Of a DNA stretch of 64,000 nucleotides, positions 24,401 through 39,500 are shown piece by piece. This DNA is from Lingula anatina (lineage: Eukaryota; Brachiopoda; Lingulata; Lingulida; Lingulidae), in assembly GCF_001039355.2 (NCBI RefSeq), contig NW_019775203.1, positions 261,676-325,675 on the forward strand. Reading direction: 5' to 3'. Every line of letters begins with the position of its first letter. Within the stretch, counting starts at the first letter, position 1. The position numbers were made by a program, and so were the translations under genes. The notes beneath the pieces are model-generated. The model made no database searches, was not told where the DNA came from, and saw only the letters and a list, made by a program, of their open reading frames with translations.

Positions 24401-27400
24401 CTTAAAAGGTACATGTGCACTATAATGTCAACAAGAACTTAGTGGTGCAAATACACAATACCTAATTCAGGCCAACACACAGATTTAAAGTAGACCTAGT
24501 TCTACCTTGTTCCATAATCTAAATAAACAAGTCTTGGCAAATCATCAGAATTAATGTATATCTGATATGCTGACATCTACACACAACCCAAAATCATATA
24601 ACAAACAGTTACGCTAAATTATGTTGACATATCCAGAACACATAGAACCAATGTCCTTGGATTCAATTTGAACAGGGGCACGTGTACTAGGATTTTTTTT
24701 ATCCCTCCTAAAATGTCACAAATGACAAGTTTTGGCTGTTACCCAATTTTCAAGCTGTCATGTGAAGAAGAAAATAAAACTTTCAACTTTACCATCTACC
24801 TTCTGACATCTCCCCTGGCTTTAAATGAATATATAAATTCAATGAAACTTTTCTCTTTTACCACTTGTCTCTTTTACTGAAATCAATGTAATCATACTCA
24901 CCACGGCTCTATCAGGTTGCTTAGTGCTGTCCCTTATATCCCCCATCAGTCCACGTACCAGCTCTATCATATGGCCTAGGTCCTCCTGGATTAATTAAAT
25001 TGAATTAATTAATCATATAAAATTTAATAAATTATTCAGCTCTTTTACTACATTTCATGAAAGTTGATCAAGTTACAGCTTTTCATATTTCCTAAAAATC
25101 TTTCTTGGGTTTTAAGCCCAAGTCAGAATTTGCAGTCTCAATGAGTACGCTAACAGTTTAAAAAGAGGTATACATATATATATAATAAGCCTTATCAGAA
25201 AAGGGCTTTTATTTTGTTCTTTCTTTAAGAAATAGTCTGTGCACTGATTCATTCAGTGGACAAGAATTACAAACCACTTCATAAGGTGTGTAACTGCTTA
25301 CACAAAATCTGGATATATTAGTCAATTTACCAAAGGTAGATACAGTTAATTATTATGGGTAGAAATCGGAGTCAGCTTAATCAATTACATTTTAGAACCA
25401 AACTAAAGGTAAGCAGCCCTGATAGAGATGCAACTTAGTCTGCTATTAGTTTTAATGCATTTAGCTACGATTGTCTACTGAAATTTTTAAAGAAGACCAC
25501 ACAAAGGAAAAATATTCTTTTCAAATTTATGAATTTTTAGTCATACCACTCTTAGTTAAGAAAAAAGGAGGGGGGTTGTAAAGAATTGTTCCTATGATGA
25601 ATTTTATATTATTATTATTTCTTAAAGTCAATGATATGTAGATTCCTGAGTTTGACCTGCCACAAAAATTTAACAGAGAAACAAAATATTAAGTTTTAAA
25701 AAATCAGACAGGACTAAAAATTCAAACATCATAATTCCACATTACGATTTTTAATGCAGAGGGTATACTCTTGGCACATATTTCTTAATAATGTGAATTT
25801 AGCTTCACCTTATAATACTTGTTGTAAAAAGACCCATTGTGATATATGTGTAAAAAGCACATCTGCTGCAATATCCAAATAAGTGTGCCAAGTTGTTACA
25901 TTCACCCTTGTCAAGGACACCACTGGGTGAACTAGTATGTGCTATTTTTCACAATACATTATCATACTTAATACTATTATGTTGTATCTTGATCTGAAAT
26001 TGTAGTCCATCCCAACAGCAGTTGTGTATTCAATAACACATTAAAAATATGCTAGTATCTTTCTTTTTATCTGTAAGGTAATGCCTTGAATAAGGGTTAC
26101 TAAGCACAAATGGTCTATTTTAATGCAAAAGAATGAAAAAATAGTCCACTTTACTTTATATGATCTAGTAATGACAGTACCCCTTGTGTATCTTATAAAC
26201 ACATCAAAAGATTTTTGATGTGTATACTTTTTTCCATAGAAAAACAGTGGTTAAGTGTAGGTATTATATGTTTTAAATACAAACTGACATAAACTGGATT
26301 AGGCATCAGTCGCCTGATTTTGACATAAAGCTTACTTTTTCTGCTGCTTTTAGAGGCTCATTCCCAACTGCTGCATCCAAGAAGAGCAACTGGCTATGTA
26401 GGAGGTAGAAGTCTGGATTCACTTTAGGACTCAACTTGCTCACCAGAGGGAACAAGTTGTGAACCTAAAAAAAAAAAAAAAATTAGTTCACATAAAGTCT
26501 TAATAAACTCATCATGAAAAAATTGGCTATTGTTTTTCAGACAAGTCACACTCTGAATGGCTTGAACTATGGATGTGATTCTGAAACCTGTTCAACTCTC
26601 CTAAAGTCTTTATTTAAGAAAATATACAAATTGAGAATTCATTATGTAAATACTGATCTTTGAGAATACAGCATTTTTTTCTAGGTCTGGAAATTAATGA
26701 GTTGTGTGGTCTGGCAGGTTTAAATCTAACTCACTTTGAACTCGGTAACATCAGAAAATTCCACACTGCCCTGGACTGTATTTTTCAACATGGCGTAGGC
26801 CAGTCTGCGCTGTAGGTACAGCCCTCTCTCAGTGACAGGCCAGATATTCTGTACCAAGTGTACTTTGCTGTGATGATGCTCACTTAGCCCACACATAACA
26901 CTGCACAGTTCTATTGCCTAAATAAAGAATTAGACTCACCATAATCATCAAAATAACTGACAAAATAAAAGCAATCGCATCCAGTTATGACATAAATGCA
27001 CAAGTGACACTGTCATGATTTTCATAATCTCACCTGTTAATCAATTTTGCAACTCATGATGGCAAAAGAAAAAGAAACATCACCTATGAAAAGGTAGATT
27101 TGGCACTTCAGTAATAAAACATATAACAAAGGCATTCCAGGTGTACCTGTTGAGGCCAGTCTTCTGCTGGGAAAGCATCTAACAATGATGTCATCACGAC
27201 CTGGAAGTCATACTCCAGCAAACGACTGAAAGGAATCAAATGAGAAAAGTTAAATATAGGTGTAAACAGAAATTGAATCATAATACCCTTGTCAGTGGAT
27301 GGGCATATACCTGCCCATCTTGGGAAGTCATCAGTATATTAAAGCGGGTTTCCCCCTCCTCTCAGTCTGTGAATTTGACCTTACCCCCATTATGAACTAT

Positions 27401-30400
27401 ATTTAGAAAACATTCCCATCTACAAAAGACCAAGAATTGTCTCTCCCCTCCCCCCCCCCCCCTCTCACTCCCTAGGTTTTAGAGGCCCAGTTTGTCAAAA
27501 TTTTGTACAAAAAAGTATAAATCATTCCATTCATGCATAAATTTAACTCTCACTTTGTAGTATTTTTGTGATAATAATCACTTACTACAGAATAAAATAT
27601 TTATGGAAGAGCTGATGATGCAGTTGCAACAAGAGCCAAACAAATAAGTACAAGAACAACAGATATTATTTTACTCTGATATCAATTCTCCTTCTTATTT
27701 AGGAATAGTTATATTGCCAGATGACTTAGAATTTTAAGAGAAGTTAGCCACAATTCAACAACCTGATGACATTCTGCGTGTCCTGTCCATGGTACCTGCA
27801 TGGACTGCTGCCTATAGAGAGCAATTTGATAGTTTGGTGATGCAGCCAGCATGCAGGCGGGTATACTTACTAATTGATCTGTTCATCCAGTGACACTCTG
27901 GCCAAGAGGGCTGCCACTGACAGAAGTTCACTGCTGCTATAACTGGATGGCCTAAATGATTTTTTATTGGGATCACATTAAAAAAGAATGAAAATTTCAT
28001 TTTTCTGAATGCAGTTATTTGAAGTCCACATCTTTAAAAATTCACTTATCTCAATACGCAAGGAAGCCATTTATGAACATGTAAGATTCAGAGACGTAAT
28101 AAAAAGGAAGGGCAGCAAAGTCACAAACATGTTACTGTTCTATACACATCAAGACAAAATACATTCTACAGGAAATAAAAACCTGAAGCAAGATTCAATT
28201 TAAGGGCTGTATCTAAAAGACCCATTACTCAATACTGAAACAGTTGTCATAATCACTTAGGCCACACTTTTTTATTTTTATGGATGACATCCTGCGCGCG
28301 CACCGATTTTCGCCCGTTCTCCGAAAAAAAAAAAAATTCTCCCCCCCAGCCCCCGAAGTCGGTTGTCGCAAACGTCGTTATTGAATTTGCCAGGAAATGA
28401 GCTTTCTGCGCATGCGTATTATCACCACTTGGAAATGTGGCCGCTTTGCCGTCAAATTCATCTCTAGGATTACTTTCAAATTACACTACAATAAAAGTCA
28501 TAAAGAGAACGGGCGCCGTCGTTTTGGATTGGTATGCCATTGATATTGGGCATGGAGATATCACCTTTTTACAATTATGCGAAAAATTTCTGTGACATTC
28601 TGTACAAAGCAGCACATACCAGGTTTTCTGTAGCGAAAAAAGGGTCGACAAGGGCGTCGAGGTATTTGGTGGGCTGAAGGTCGGACAGGCCACCTGACAG
28701 TTTGGCTGCTGCGTGTGAGTCGAAGTAGACAAAATGGCATCGTCCGAAATGACCTTTAATAGATTTGGTAGTAGGCCCTATTAAGCATATCTTTGCATCA
28801 TTTTTTAAACATTTCTGTGAAGTGTTCAAAGTGCTTTAATATTCTGAGAATACAAATAAAGACACACTGTTTGTTTGATATTTGTTTTATTAATTGCTAT
28901 ACCAACAAAATGCCTGAAATAACCTTGAATAGATTTGGTAATATGAAGTATATCTATTTGTGACGTTTTTTTTTACATTTATACAAAGTATTCGCAATGC
29001 TTTAATATTTTAAGAGCNATAAAAATTAGTTCACAAAAAGTCTTAATAAACTCATCATGAAAAACTTTGGCTATTGTTTTTCAGACAAGTCACACTCTGA
29101 ATGGCTTGAACTATGGATGTGATTCTGAAACCTGTTCAACTCTCCTAAAGTCTTTATTTAAGAAAATATACAAATTGAGAATTCATTATGTAAATATTGA
29201 TCTTTGAGAACACAACATTTTTTGCTAGGTCTGGAAATTAATGAGTTGTGTGGTCTGGCAGGTTTAGCTCTAACTCACTTTGAACTCGGTAACATCAGAA
29301 AATTCCACACTGCCCTGGACTGTATTTTTCAACATGGCGTAGGCCAGTCTGCGCTGTAGATACAGCCCTCTCTCGGTGACAGGCCAGATATTCTGTACCA
29401 AGTGTACTTTGCTGTGATGATGCTCACTTAGCCCACACATAACACTGCACAGTTCTATTGCCTAAATAAAGAATTAGACTCACCATAATCATCAAAATAA
29501 TTGACAAAATAAAAGCCATCACATCAAGTTATGACATAAATGCACAAGTGACGCTGTCATGATTTCCATAATCTCACCTGTTAATCAATTTTGCTACTCA
29601 TGATGGCAACAGAAAAAGAAACATCATATATGACACGGTAGATTTGGCAGTTCAGTAATAAAACATATAACAAAGGCATTCCAGGTGTACCTGTTGAGGC
29701 CAGTCTTCTGCTGGGAAAGCATCTAACAATGATGTCATCACGACCTGGAAGTCATACTCCAGCAGACGACTGAAAGGAATCAAATGAGAAAAGTTAAATA
29801 TAGATGTAAACAGAAATTGAATCATAATACCCTTGTCAGTGGATGGGCATATACCTGCCCATCTTGGGAAGTCATCAGTATATTAAAGCGGGTTTCCCCC
29901 TCCTCTCAGTCTGTGAATTTGACCTTACCCCCATTATGAACTATATTTAGAAAACATTCCCATCTACAAAAGACCAAGAATTGTCTCTCCCCTCCCCCCC
30001 CCCTCTCACTCCCTAGGTTTTAGAGGCCCAGTTTGTCAAATTTTGTACAAAAAAGTATAAATTATTCCATTCATGCATAAATTTAACTCTCACTTTGTAG
30101 TATTTTTGTGAAAATAATCAATTACTACGGAATAAAATATTTATGGAAGAGCTGATGATGCAGTTGCAACAAGAGCCAAACAAATAAGTACAAGAACAAC
30201 AGATATTATTTTACTCTGATATCAATTCTCCTTCTTATTTAGGAATGGTTATATTGCCAGATGACTTAGAATTTTAAGAGAAGTTAGCCACAATTCAACA
30301 ACCTGATGACATTCTGCGTGTCCTGTCCATGGTACCTGCATGGACTGCTGCCTATAGAGAGCAATTTGATAGTTTGGTGATGCAGCCAGCATGCAGGCGG

Positions 30401-33400
30401 GTATACTTACTAATTGATCTGTTCATCTAGTGACACTCTGGCCAAGAGGGCTGCCACTGACAGAAGTTCACTGCTGCTATAACTGGATGGCCTAAATGAT
30501 TTTTTATTGGGATCACATTAAAAAAGAATGAAAATTTCACTTTTCTGAACGCAGTTATTTGAAGTCCACATCTTTAAAAATTCACTTATCTCAATACGCA
30601 AGGAAGCCATTTATGAACATGTAAGATTCAGAGACGTAATAAAAAGGAAGGGCAGCAAAGTCACAAACATGTAACTGTTCTATACACATCAAGACAAAAT
30701 ACATTCTACAGGAAATAAAAACCTGAAGCAAGATTCAATTTAAAGGCTGTATCTAAAAGACCCATTACTCAATACTGAAACAGTTGTCATAATCACTTAC
30801 TGCAAAAAATAACCTACAAATATGTACCAGTCTATTCAGGATTCATTATCTACTTGCAATTGGTAAAAACCTATATCTGGTAAATTCTTAATGTATTTCA
30901 AACCCACTGGCATCAGATATTAGAAAGATCCTTATCAAAAAAATTTTTTTCAGTTACCTTTTCTGAACAGCAAATGTAAGTATCTGCAACACCTTTTGCA
31001 AGTTTGGCCTACAGTAGCGTATTTTGTTGGTGTGTGTTGATGCATCATCAGCTGCCTCTCGGTGTTCATCTATTTGCTTCTTGGTGGTAAAATGCACATT
31101 TGGTTTGTCACAGTCTCTCCTTAAAATATAGGACACACACATTTAATATTAGAATGAAATTTCATAAAAGGAATTAGGTTAAGTTTCTGGAATACATTTT
31201 GAGCATTTTAGAAATGAGACAATGTCACAGATAATGGAAAAATCTTTAAAATAATATTCATAAAGATTTTAACCTTGAAAATGCATCATCCCTTAACATT
31301 GCAACTCTTCTATTTACTGTGGTAAAAATCAAACAATAAATTCATAAATCATACTTTGAATTACAATTTTAGAGATCCTGAAATCCTGAAAACACAACCA
31401 CTAAAGGCATGCCTCTAATATTTTAACATTATAAAACTTTTATCTCTGAATACACTTATTCAGTGTAGATACAACTGACATGTGCAGTACCTCAGGTCTC
31501 CCTCCTGTACTGGTTGCAAGCTTGGAGATGGGAAAAGATCATCTAATGTGGCACCTAAAAAGACAGGTATGACAAACCTTGAAATAAAAAAGGCCTGTTT
31601 TATCTTTTGCTGGTTTGTGTCCGTCTAACCAAGTTTGGTGAAAACAAAATTGAGCCATATCTGTCTCACAATTACCTTGAGAAACTAGAGGATCAGAGAG
31701 GCGATACCGCCTCCGGATATTGTACCACCAGCTGGAGTAAGCAGATTTGTATGGAAAACCAAAAAAAAAGGGGACACCACCACCAGTCTCGTGCTTTACA
31801 AGCTCTATAAAATGCAATCAACAAGAGTTCTCAAAAAAAAAAAAAAAAAAAAAAACATAACTAAAAATGGTCCAATCATGCAGATTTTCCAATTGACCTG
31901 TATTTTCCTAACATTGATCACTCCTGTGATTTTCTAGACAATAGACCTATTGGTTTTCCTTGAAATGTGTTTTCACTGTTGCATCCGTAGTATACTGACA
32001 AAAGAGAAAACNTACCACCAGCTGGAGTAAGCAGATTTGTATGGAAAACCAAAAAAAAAGGGGACACCACCACCAGTCTTGTGCTTTACAAGCTCTATAA
32101 AATGCAATCAACAAGAGTTCTCAAAAAAAAAAAAAAAAAAAAAACATAACTAAAAATGGTCCAATCATGCAGATTTTCCAATTGACCTGTATTTTCCTAA
32201 CATTGATCACTCCTGTGATTTTCTAGACAATAGACCTATTGGTTTTCCTTGAAATGTGTTTTCACTGTTGCATCCGTAGTATACTGACAAAAGAGAAAAC
32301 ACAGGGGCAACACTGGGCATAACTCTGCTAGTTTTGATGATATGAGGAGCAAGAAAATATGCAAAGTTCAGTTCTTGGTGAAAAAGTAGGTCAAAGGTCA
32401 ATTTCAAGGTCACAGTATATGACTTCCTATTCAAGTTCAATAGTAACCATGGGCATTTCTTTGCCAATTTTGGAGATATAAAGGCCAGAAAACATGCAAG
32501 GTGCAGTTCATCATAAAAAGTAGATCAAAGGTCAATTTCAAGGTCATAGTTAGATTGCCAGTATATGGCTTCCTATTCAAGTTCATCAGTAACTTTGGGC
32601 GTATCTTTGCTAGTTTTCGAGATATAAAGGATAGAAAATTTGTAATGTTCAGTTCATGGTGAAAAGTAGGTCAAAGGTCAATTTCAGGGTCACAGTTAGA
32701 TTGCCAGTATGACTTCCTATTCAAGTTCAATAGTAACTATGGTTGTATCTTTGCCAGTTTTGGAGATATAAAGATCAGAAAACTTGCAAAGTGCAGTTCA
32801 TAAAGAAAAGTAGGTCAAAGGTCAATTTCAAGGTCACAGTTAGATTGCCAGTATATGACTTCCTATTCAAGTTCTATAGCAACTATGGGCGTATCTCTGC
32901 TAATTTTGGAGTTATTCACATTTTATTTTCACCACTGAATATTGCATAGTACTTTTTTATATAGCACAGCGCCTTAAGCATATTGAAAACAAAAAAGTGG
33001 ACACCACCTCCATTATTGCGCTTGACAAGTCCTACAAGTTGCAAAATTCAAAAGGGTTTGTGGCATTTATGGTTACAGAATTAGAGAGAGTTTTCAGTTT
33101 CGGTATTTAATGGCTGCTTATCCCATGAAAAAATTCATTGAATGATCGTTGACCCTAAACTCTCAAAGATGAAAGGAGTCCCTGGTTGTAACCCCTCACC
33201 ATAATATGAGAGCTTAGGTCTGTGTAGTTTCTGAAAATTGGTACAAACAAATATTTTTTTACAGAAAATTCCCTTTTTTTGAAAATTTTGGCTCGTTTGA
33301 CCTTGAAATAAAGGTCAAAAGTCAAATCTTAGGGCATATTTGAAATCTCCACATATGACTTTCGGTCAGACTTCTGTAGTAATTTTTCTCGTTATTCCTT

Positions 33401-35974
33401 CGGTTTGGTATTTAGCATTAAATTTTCAAAAATTTTGACAAGGGTGCGTTTCAACAAGCGTCACGCCCAGGCCAAAGCATCGACTGAGACAAACATACCA
33501 GGGGGTTCAAGTTGAGATTATATGTGACCTAAATCCAAGAGATGGGGACACAGTTCCTTGTGGTCTAGGAGGAGAAGCGGTAACGGTGACTTGTATCCCA
33601 CGACACCCTGCGGAGCCAACGGAGCCGGCGGAGGTGTACGAGACGGGTCGGGACTAAAACCATGAGTACCGCCAGCGTACATGCTGGTGGTACTAATTTA
33701 CTTAAATAGCTTATTAACATTAACTTAGTTTTTCTGCATCACTTGTATAACCTATCCAAACATATTGCCTAGATCCACATAAAGTAGGTCTGATAAGTCT
33801 AATCAGGCCTGCAATTTATATTAGGCTACCAGTTTTAGAAGTTTGAGAGGCAGCGGGCCAGCGGAAAAAAAAAAAAAAAAAAAAAAAAGAGAGAGAGAGA
33901 GAGAGATAATTCCAATTAATATTCAATATGTAACCCATACATGCTCCATGAACATTGGTCCCATTATTTTTTATGAAAGCCTCCCCCAATCCCCCATAGT
34001 ACAGAACATATCAGAGTACGCACCATAGTTAATGAACACCCGTGTTAACAGGTTCAGAGAGGGCACCCAGCCTTCAGCATACGTCTTGTGGTGGAGAACT
34101 TCATGGAAGATGTTATATGCACCTTGGCTGACAAGTCTGTTAGGGTGGACAGCCACTGAAGGAGAAAGCCAGAGTACCTTTTTTATTTATATAATACTGG
34201 GTTTCAATTAAGACAATGTTTTACTGATGGGCAATTTTAAGTGTGACCTTTATGAAATGGGTTCAGTTGAAAACAAAAGACACACACACACACACACATT
34301 CCCCATCTTGCTCATGTTCTCAGCAAATGTTAAAACTAAATTCTACTTTCCACCACTCTCCTTTTTTCAGCTTTACAACAATCTTATTAAAAAAAAAAAA
34401 AAACATTACACTACAATAACTGTGTACTCACTGAGCTGAAATAGCCACTCCAGAAAGACCTGTGGACATGCTATTGAGCGGAAACACAGCTGAATGACGT
34501 CACAGGTCAACATCTCCAGCAAAAGACCTGCAATTGTTTATGCATTTTTAAGTCAAGGGTATATAGTCCTAATGTATAATCTAAATTATCCCTGATGGCA
34601 CTGTCATATATATTTCCTCTTTATTATACAATGATGTTTTTATGGTGCCCAAGTAATCTTGATTATTTAATGGTGCCCAACTATAATCATTTAAATGAGT
34701 TGCTGTCATTTTTCACACAGAAAGCAGTAATAAGCTACAGTATCAATGGCATATGTTCACACCTCAACATACCAATTTAGAGTGAATTGCTCCATGCTGT
34801 TGTGAAAAACCTACTTCACAGTCTGGATAATGCAAGGCTATGCTCAGAAATTAATATTAGAGTGATGTGGGAGCCATTGTGCATGTGTGCATATGAATAT
34901 ACATAAGTGCAACATTGTGGATTTTTATGTGTATAAGAATGCATGTGTAAAGAGCTCTGTATGTAGCTCAGAATGCATGTGTATAGAGGCTAGTCTTATA
35001 AATGTGAAAGAGATTGAAACTTCAAACCTGGATCACTGGTGCTGCTGGAAAACTTGACAAGGTTCTTATCCACATAGCTTTTCCCTGCTACAAAGCCACA
35101 GTTTGGGAGGGTCAGTGTCTCTGGGTAGCTATACAGCTGACCGTATAGCTTGTGGTGAAAAATGGTCTCTCCCGGATGTGTAGGTTTTATCTGCGGGGGG
35201 CATGCCATCAACTTAAAAAAAATTTTGGTTTTATTAATTCAGGGCTATATGATCTAATTTATTGGAGAGTATAAGACATAAGCACAAGTACCAGGTATAC
35301 GCTACATACAGAAGAAAGTTTCTTAAGGAGCTACAGGAGTCAAAATAACTTTAAATATCAACTGTCATTAAAATGAATGCAGCACTCCCTTAAACTTTGA
35401 AAATGTCCATATATGATGAAAATATCAAGTGATTATATACATCATTGACAATTATTAAAGCACAGATCAATAACAAAATTCCAGTTTTTCTGTCCAATAA
35501 AGCAAGATTCGCAATTGGTTAGAATTACTTGTTTAAAATTTGCCATGTTCAAAACATGAAACTCAATATGCACCAAAACATGACTTAGGTAGAGCAGCTT
35601 TAACTGACAAGGTATGGCAAAAATTTCACTCTGACCCACCAAATTTGAGTTAATTTATTCTTCTTTTAAAGTCTTACTGAAAACAGCATCAACAATATCC
35701 AAAATATGTATCAGTTCAATCATGTAGTTAGTATTAGTTCTGTACTTACTTTTTCTAACATTTCCTTGTGCTGGGGAAGTAATTCTTTTCACAAAAAAAT
35801 AAAAAGAATCTTAAAATATATATATATATATAAAAATCTTTGAATATATATATATTGATGAGGTAAATCATGTACCCATACTTTCAAAATATAAGTCTTA
35901 TACTCTGAGCCAACATATCAATGGTGTAATCTATATCAACATTCACTTAAATACAAATGAGATTGAGGTGTTTT

Positions 35975-36017
<43 letters not shown>

Positions 36018-36421
36018 GCAATAAGTCTTAATGTAGAAAGCCCACCTTCTTCCTGCTCACATTCATTTTCTTGATCTACTACAGACTTCATGCCACCCTG
36101 ACGTATACCTTCCTGGTTATGTGGAAAAAAAAAACAAAAACAAAAAAAAAACATGGACTTGAGGAAAATTTCTCAACTGTCTTTAATCAATAAAAAATCT
36201 TTGAATATGTGGATGTGTACAATAACTCAAAATGTACATCATTTATCAAAACATTTTATCAGATTATACTTATCTAGATGAACAGGACAATGAGAGAGAT
36301 GCTTACAAGCTACACTCACATTTTCATGTAAAATCTTGAAGTAATAAATTATTCAACATTAACATATGCAAATTTTTCATTCAAATGTTATGCCCAAATA
36401 AATAAATAAATAAATAAATAA

Positions 36422-36502
<81 letters not shown>

Positions 36503-39500
36503 TACCAATAATTCCCTTTCCATTCTTGACAACTCTTGATTTTCCATTTCCTGTAAGTAAAAACAGAATTATGCCATCATAAAGCAAGACATGTTTGATG
36601 TAAATACAAAAATCATTGGCTTAATCATCTCTGACTACCATGAGGGTCTTTGCAAGGATGTCTAACTGATCATATTGAGCACCTGGAATATCTGTTCACA
36701 TACTTCCCAATAGCAACAAACTTTTGTACCAGCTTTCTATAATGCTTTGACAGAGAGCATTCATAATTCATTTGCAATCAAAACAAAAACCAAGATGTGA
36801 ACCATTTGCATTCAACCAGCAAGAAAAATACTCTGAATTCATCTTCCAATACCATCATCACTAATTTCAAATACAGGCTTAGAAACATGCTCTTGCACTC
36901 TGGTGTATTTAATAATACTTGATATATTGTGCAAAAAAAAATCATGCAGTACAATAAGTTCAATCACCAGAAGAATTCTGGCATATATAAATAAGCAGGC
37001 AAAGCCACAAGTGAAAAAATATATTACAGCTTCTTAGAGCACGTTCAGAACAGCAGGATAACGGTGCTACTATGGATCAAATATGGCCACCCCACTACAA
37101 TGATTATTGCATAATCCCTCCCTCAGCAAAATGTCAGGCCTGCTGCAAATTTGCAGCAATATAGCTGCAAACTGCAATTCCTTCTTGCAAATTTGCAGCA
37201 AGTTTGCTGCCATATGGCTGCACATTAGCAGCAAGAATTTTTTTCTTGCAAACTCATGCAAACTCGTTGCTGCAAACGTTAAAAGTGGAGTAAGATCAGC
37301 AAACTAACAGATCTGGGTTGATCCCCAAATCTGTTAGTTTGCTGATCTTTCTGCACAATTAGTCAGGATATCTTGGATATATATGCAGTGGAAATCTTAG
37401 TTTTATAACAGTTCAAAACCACAACATTAGTTTAAGGGGCCATTCAGAAAAGAAGAACCAGTATCAACTGGTCCAAGGATCAAATATGGCGGATCCCATA
37501 TGAAAGGAAGACTGCTTAATCCTGTATTGGTCTTTCTGCCTCTCACATGCCTCCCCACGCGTCTGGTCAAATGGAGCCGAGATTTAATTACAGTGCCCCT
37601 GCAAGGACAAAGCATGGGGAGGTGTGTAAATCATTGTCATGTGCAATTTTTGTATGCAATCTGATATGCCCATATCTAATTATTATTGGTGTTTTACGAT
37701 AAGTGATGCAATTATAATGATATTTTGGAGTCCTTAAAGAACCTTCCGAAAACCAGGAAGTAGATCACAACTAACAACTACTGTAAACTGCACCGAACCA
37801 CAATTTTCAAAATTGTGATGAGTTTTTAGATGGTTAAATATCAAGCTGACATGAAATTCCACAAATATGATCATATTAATCTTTTGAGGGCTTTCCAATG
37901 ACTTTCTGATGCAAATAAGAGCAATGCATTGTCATTACATCTGTATATACAAAAAATAAAAGACAAGTAATATTTCATAAAAAATTTTGAAACATGAAAA
38001 GAATACAATCAAATGCTACTAATTATTGTCTATATTCAGGTTAAAATGATAATATTTGAAATTATTTTTGACAAATTGCTTAGTGATCAAATTCAAGTTT
38101 TTTTCAAGGACAAAAATGATTTTTGAAGGCTTTAATTCCAATACTTCTCATGTGGTCACAAACTGAATTGAAGACACAGGGCTAAATTCAAGCACTTTTT
38201 AGGCTGTATAACCCCTGCACTAAAATGTCCAATATGTGATTTCTTATACAAGTTCAATAGTAACTATGAGTGTATTTCTGCTAGCTCTGAAGACAGACAG
38301 GTGATGTGTAAGATTAAGCTTCTAGATAAAAACAGCCTTATTCTCTTATTAAACCGATTACAATTAATGATAAAATTTCCAAAAAAAGATGTTTTAAATC
38401 CTTTTTAAAATGGCTAGAGAATTTAAGTTCAGATTATAGCGAAAAGTAGGTCAAAGATCAATTTTGAGGTCACATTAAGATTACCAATATACAAGTTGCA
38501 ATTCAAGTTCAATAGTAACCTATGCCAGTTTTAGAGATTTTAGGGCAATAAAATTGGCAAAGTCCAGTTCATGGCAAAAAGTAGGTCAATGGTCAAATTC
38601 AAGGTCACATAAGTTTAAAAATTCCAGCCATGTCTCAATTTTGATATACTTCTTTGTGGTGGCAAGACTTCCCACAATATAACTTCAATTATATACCCAT
38701 ATAATCTTGTGCAACATAATACATTATGTATGAATTTCCTCTTTTGTAGGACGCGATCACAAAAGTACATACCTTTGCTTCGTAAGGCTTGGAAACCTGA
38801 TGTTTTAGCCAAATTTCTAATCCCTTGGAGGATGTGCAGTCCCTGTTGTTATTAATATTTACCATAAAATAGTTTAATAGAGTCAGACTCTTTGGTTAAA
38901 CATTTAGGTTGTATTGTGCTGCATGTGTTAATATTTTTTTACCTTTCCTGCATAAATTATTCTAGTGGAAGCCAGGACCGTCTCACTGGTCTAAATCCAG
39001 GTTAGAACTGGGTCAGTGCACAAAGGCTAACACTTCTAATATATTCAATATTATCTAAGTTAAAGAATGTTGCTGCAGTGGTAATTTCATTTAGTGGATG
39101 AATTTTAAATAAATAAAGTTGCAAATAAAATTTTAGGGCAAGAGGATGTGTGAAAACAGTGGGAGAAAGACTTTTTGTCAACAATTAACCTTAAGTTACT
39201 GATCATCAGCTGCAAGTTCATGTGTGGAGTACAGTTTAAGCTGTGAGAGTGATGGTCACATATGTTATTGTTAACACTGCCATCAATGGTACAGTGATGG
39301 AATCTTATTTCTGTGAATGTGACCTCACTTGGCATGCAGGTAATTCACAATGGGTAGAGAGAATGGGAGTTTGGTGCAGAAATGAAGGAAAAATAACAAA
39401 GGTCTTCCAAGGATATTATTTCGTCTTTTTAATCTGTTCGGTTAAATTACTGAAGAACAGTGCCAATTTACCACATTTTGCATGTCACCTAACCTAGCTT

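Noticed and set aside
28481-28829. Minus-strand frames of 83-84 codons in the 28.3-29.0 kb tail
   Set aside because: They overlap a repeat-rich contig tip, resemble no protein and are not in phase with SLF2 exons.
31539-31817. Minus frame of 92 codons as an alternative SLF2 exon
   Set aside because: It overlaps the true exon 31554-31491 only slightly and runs into transposon-like repeat. Splice phases favour the short exon.
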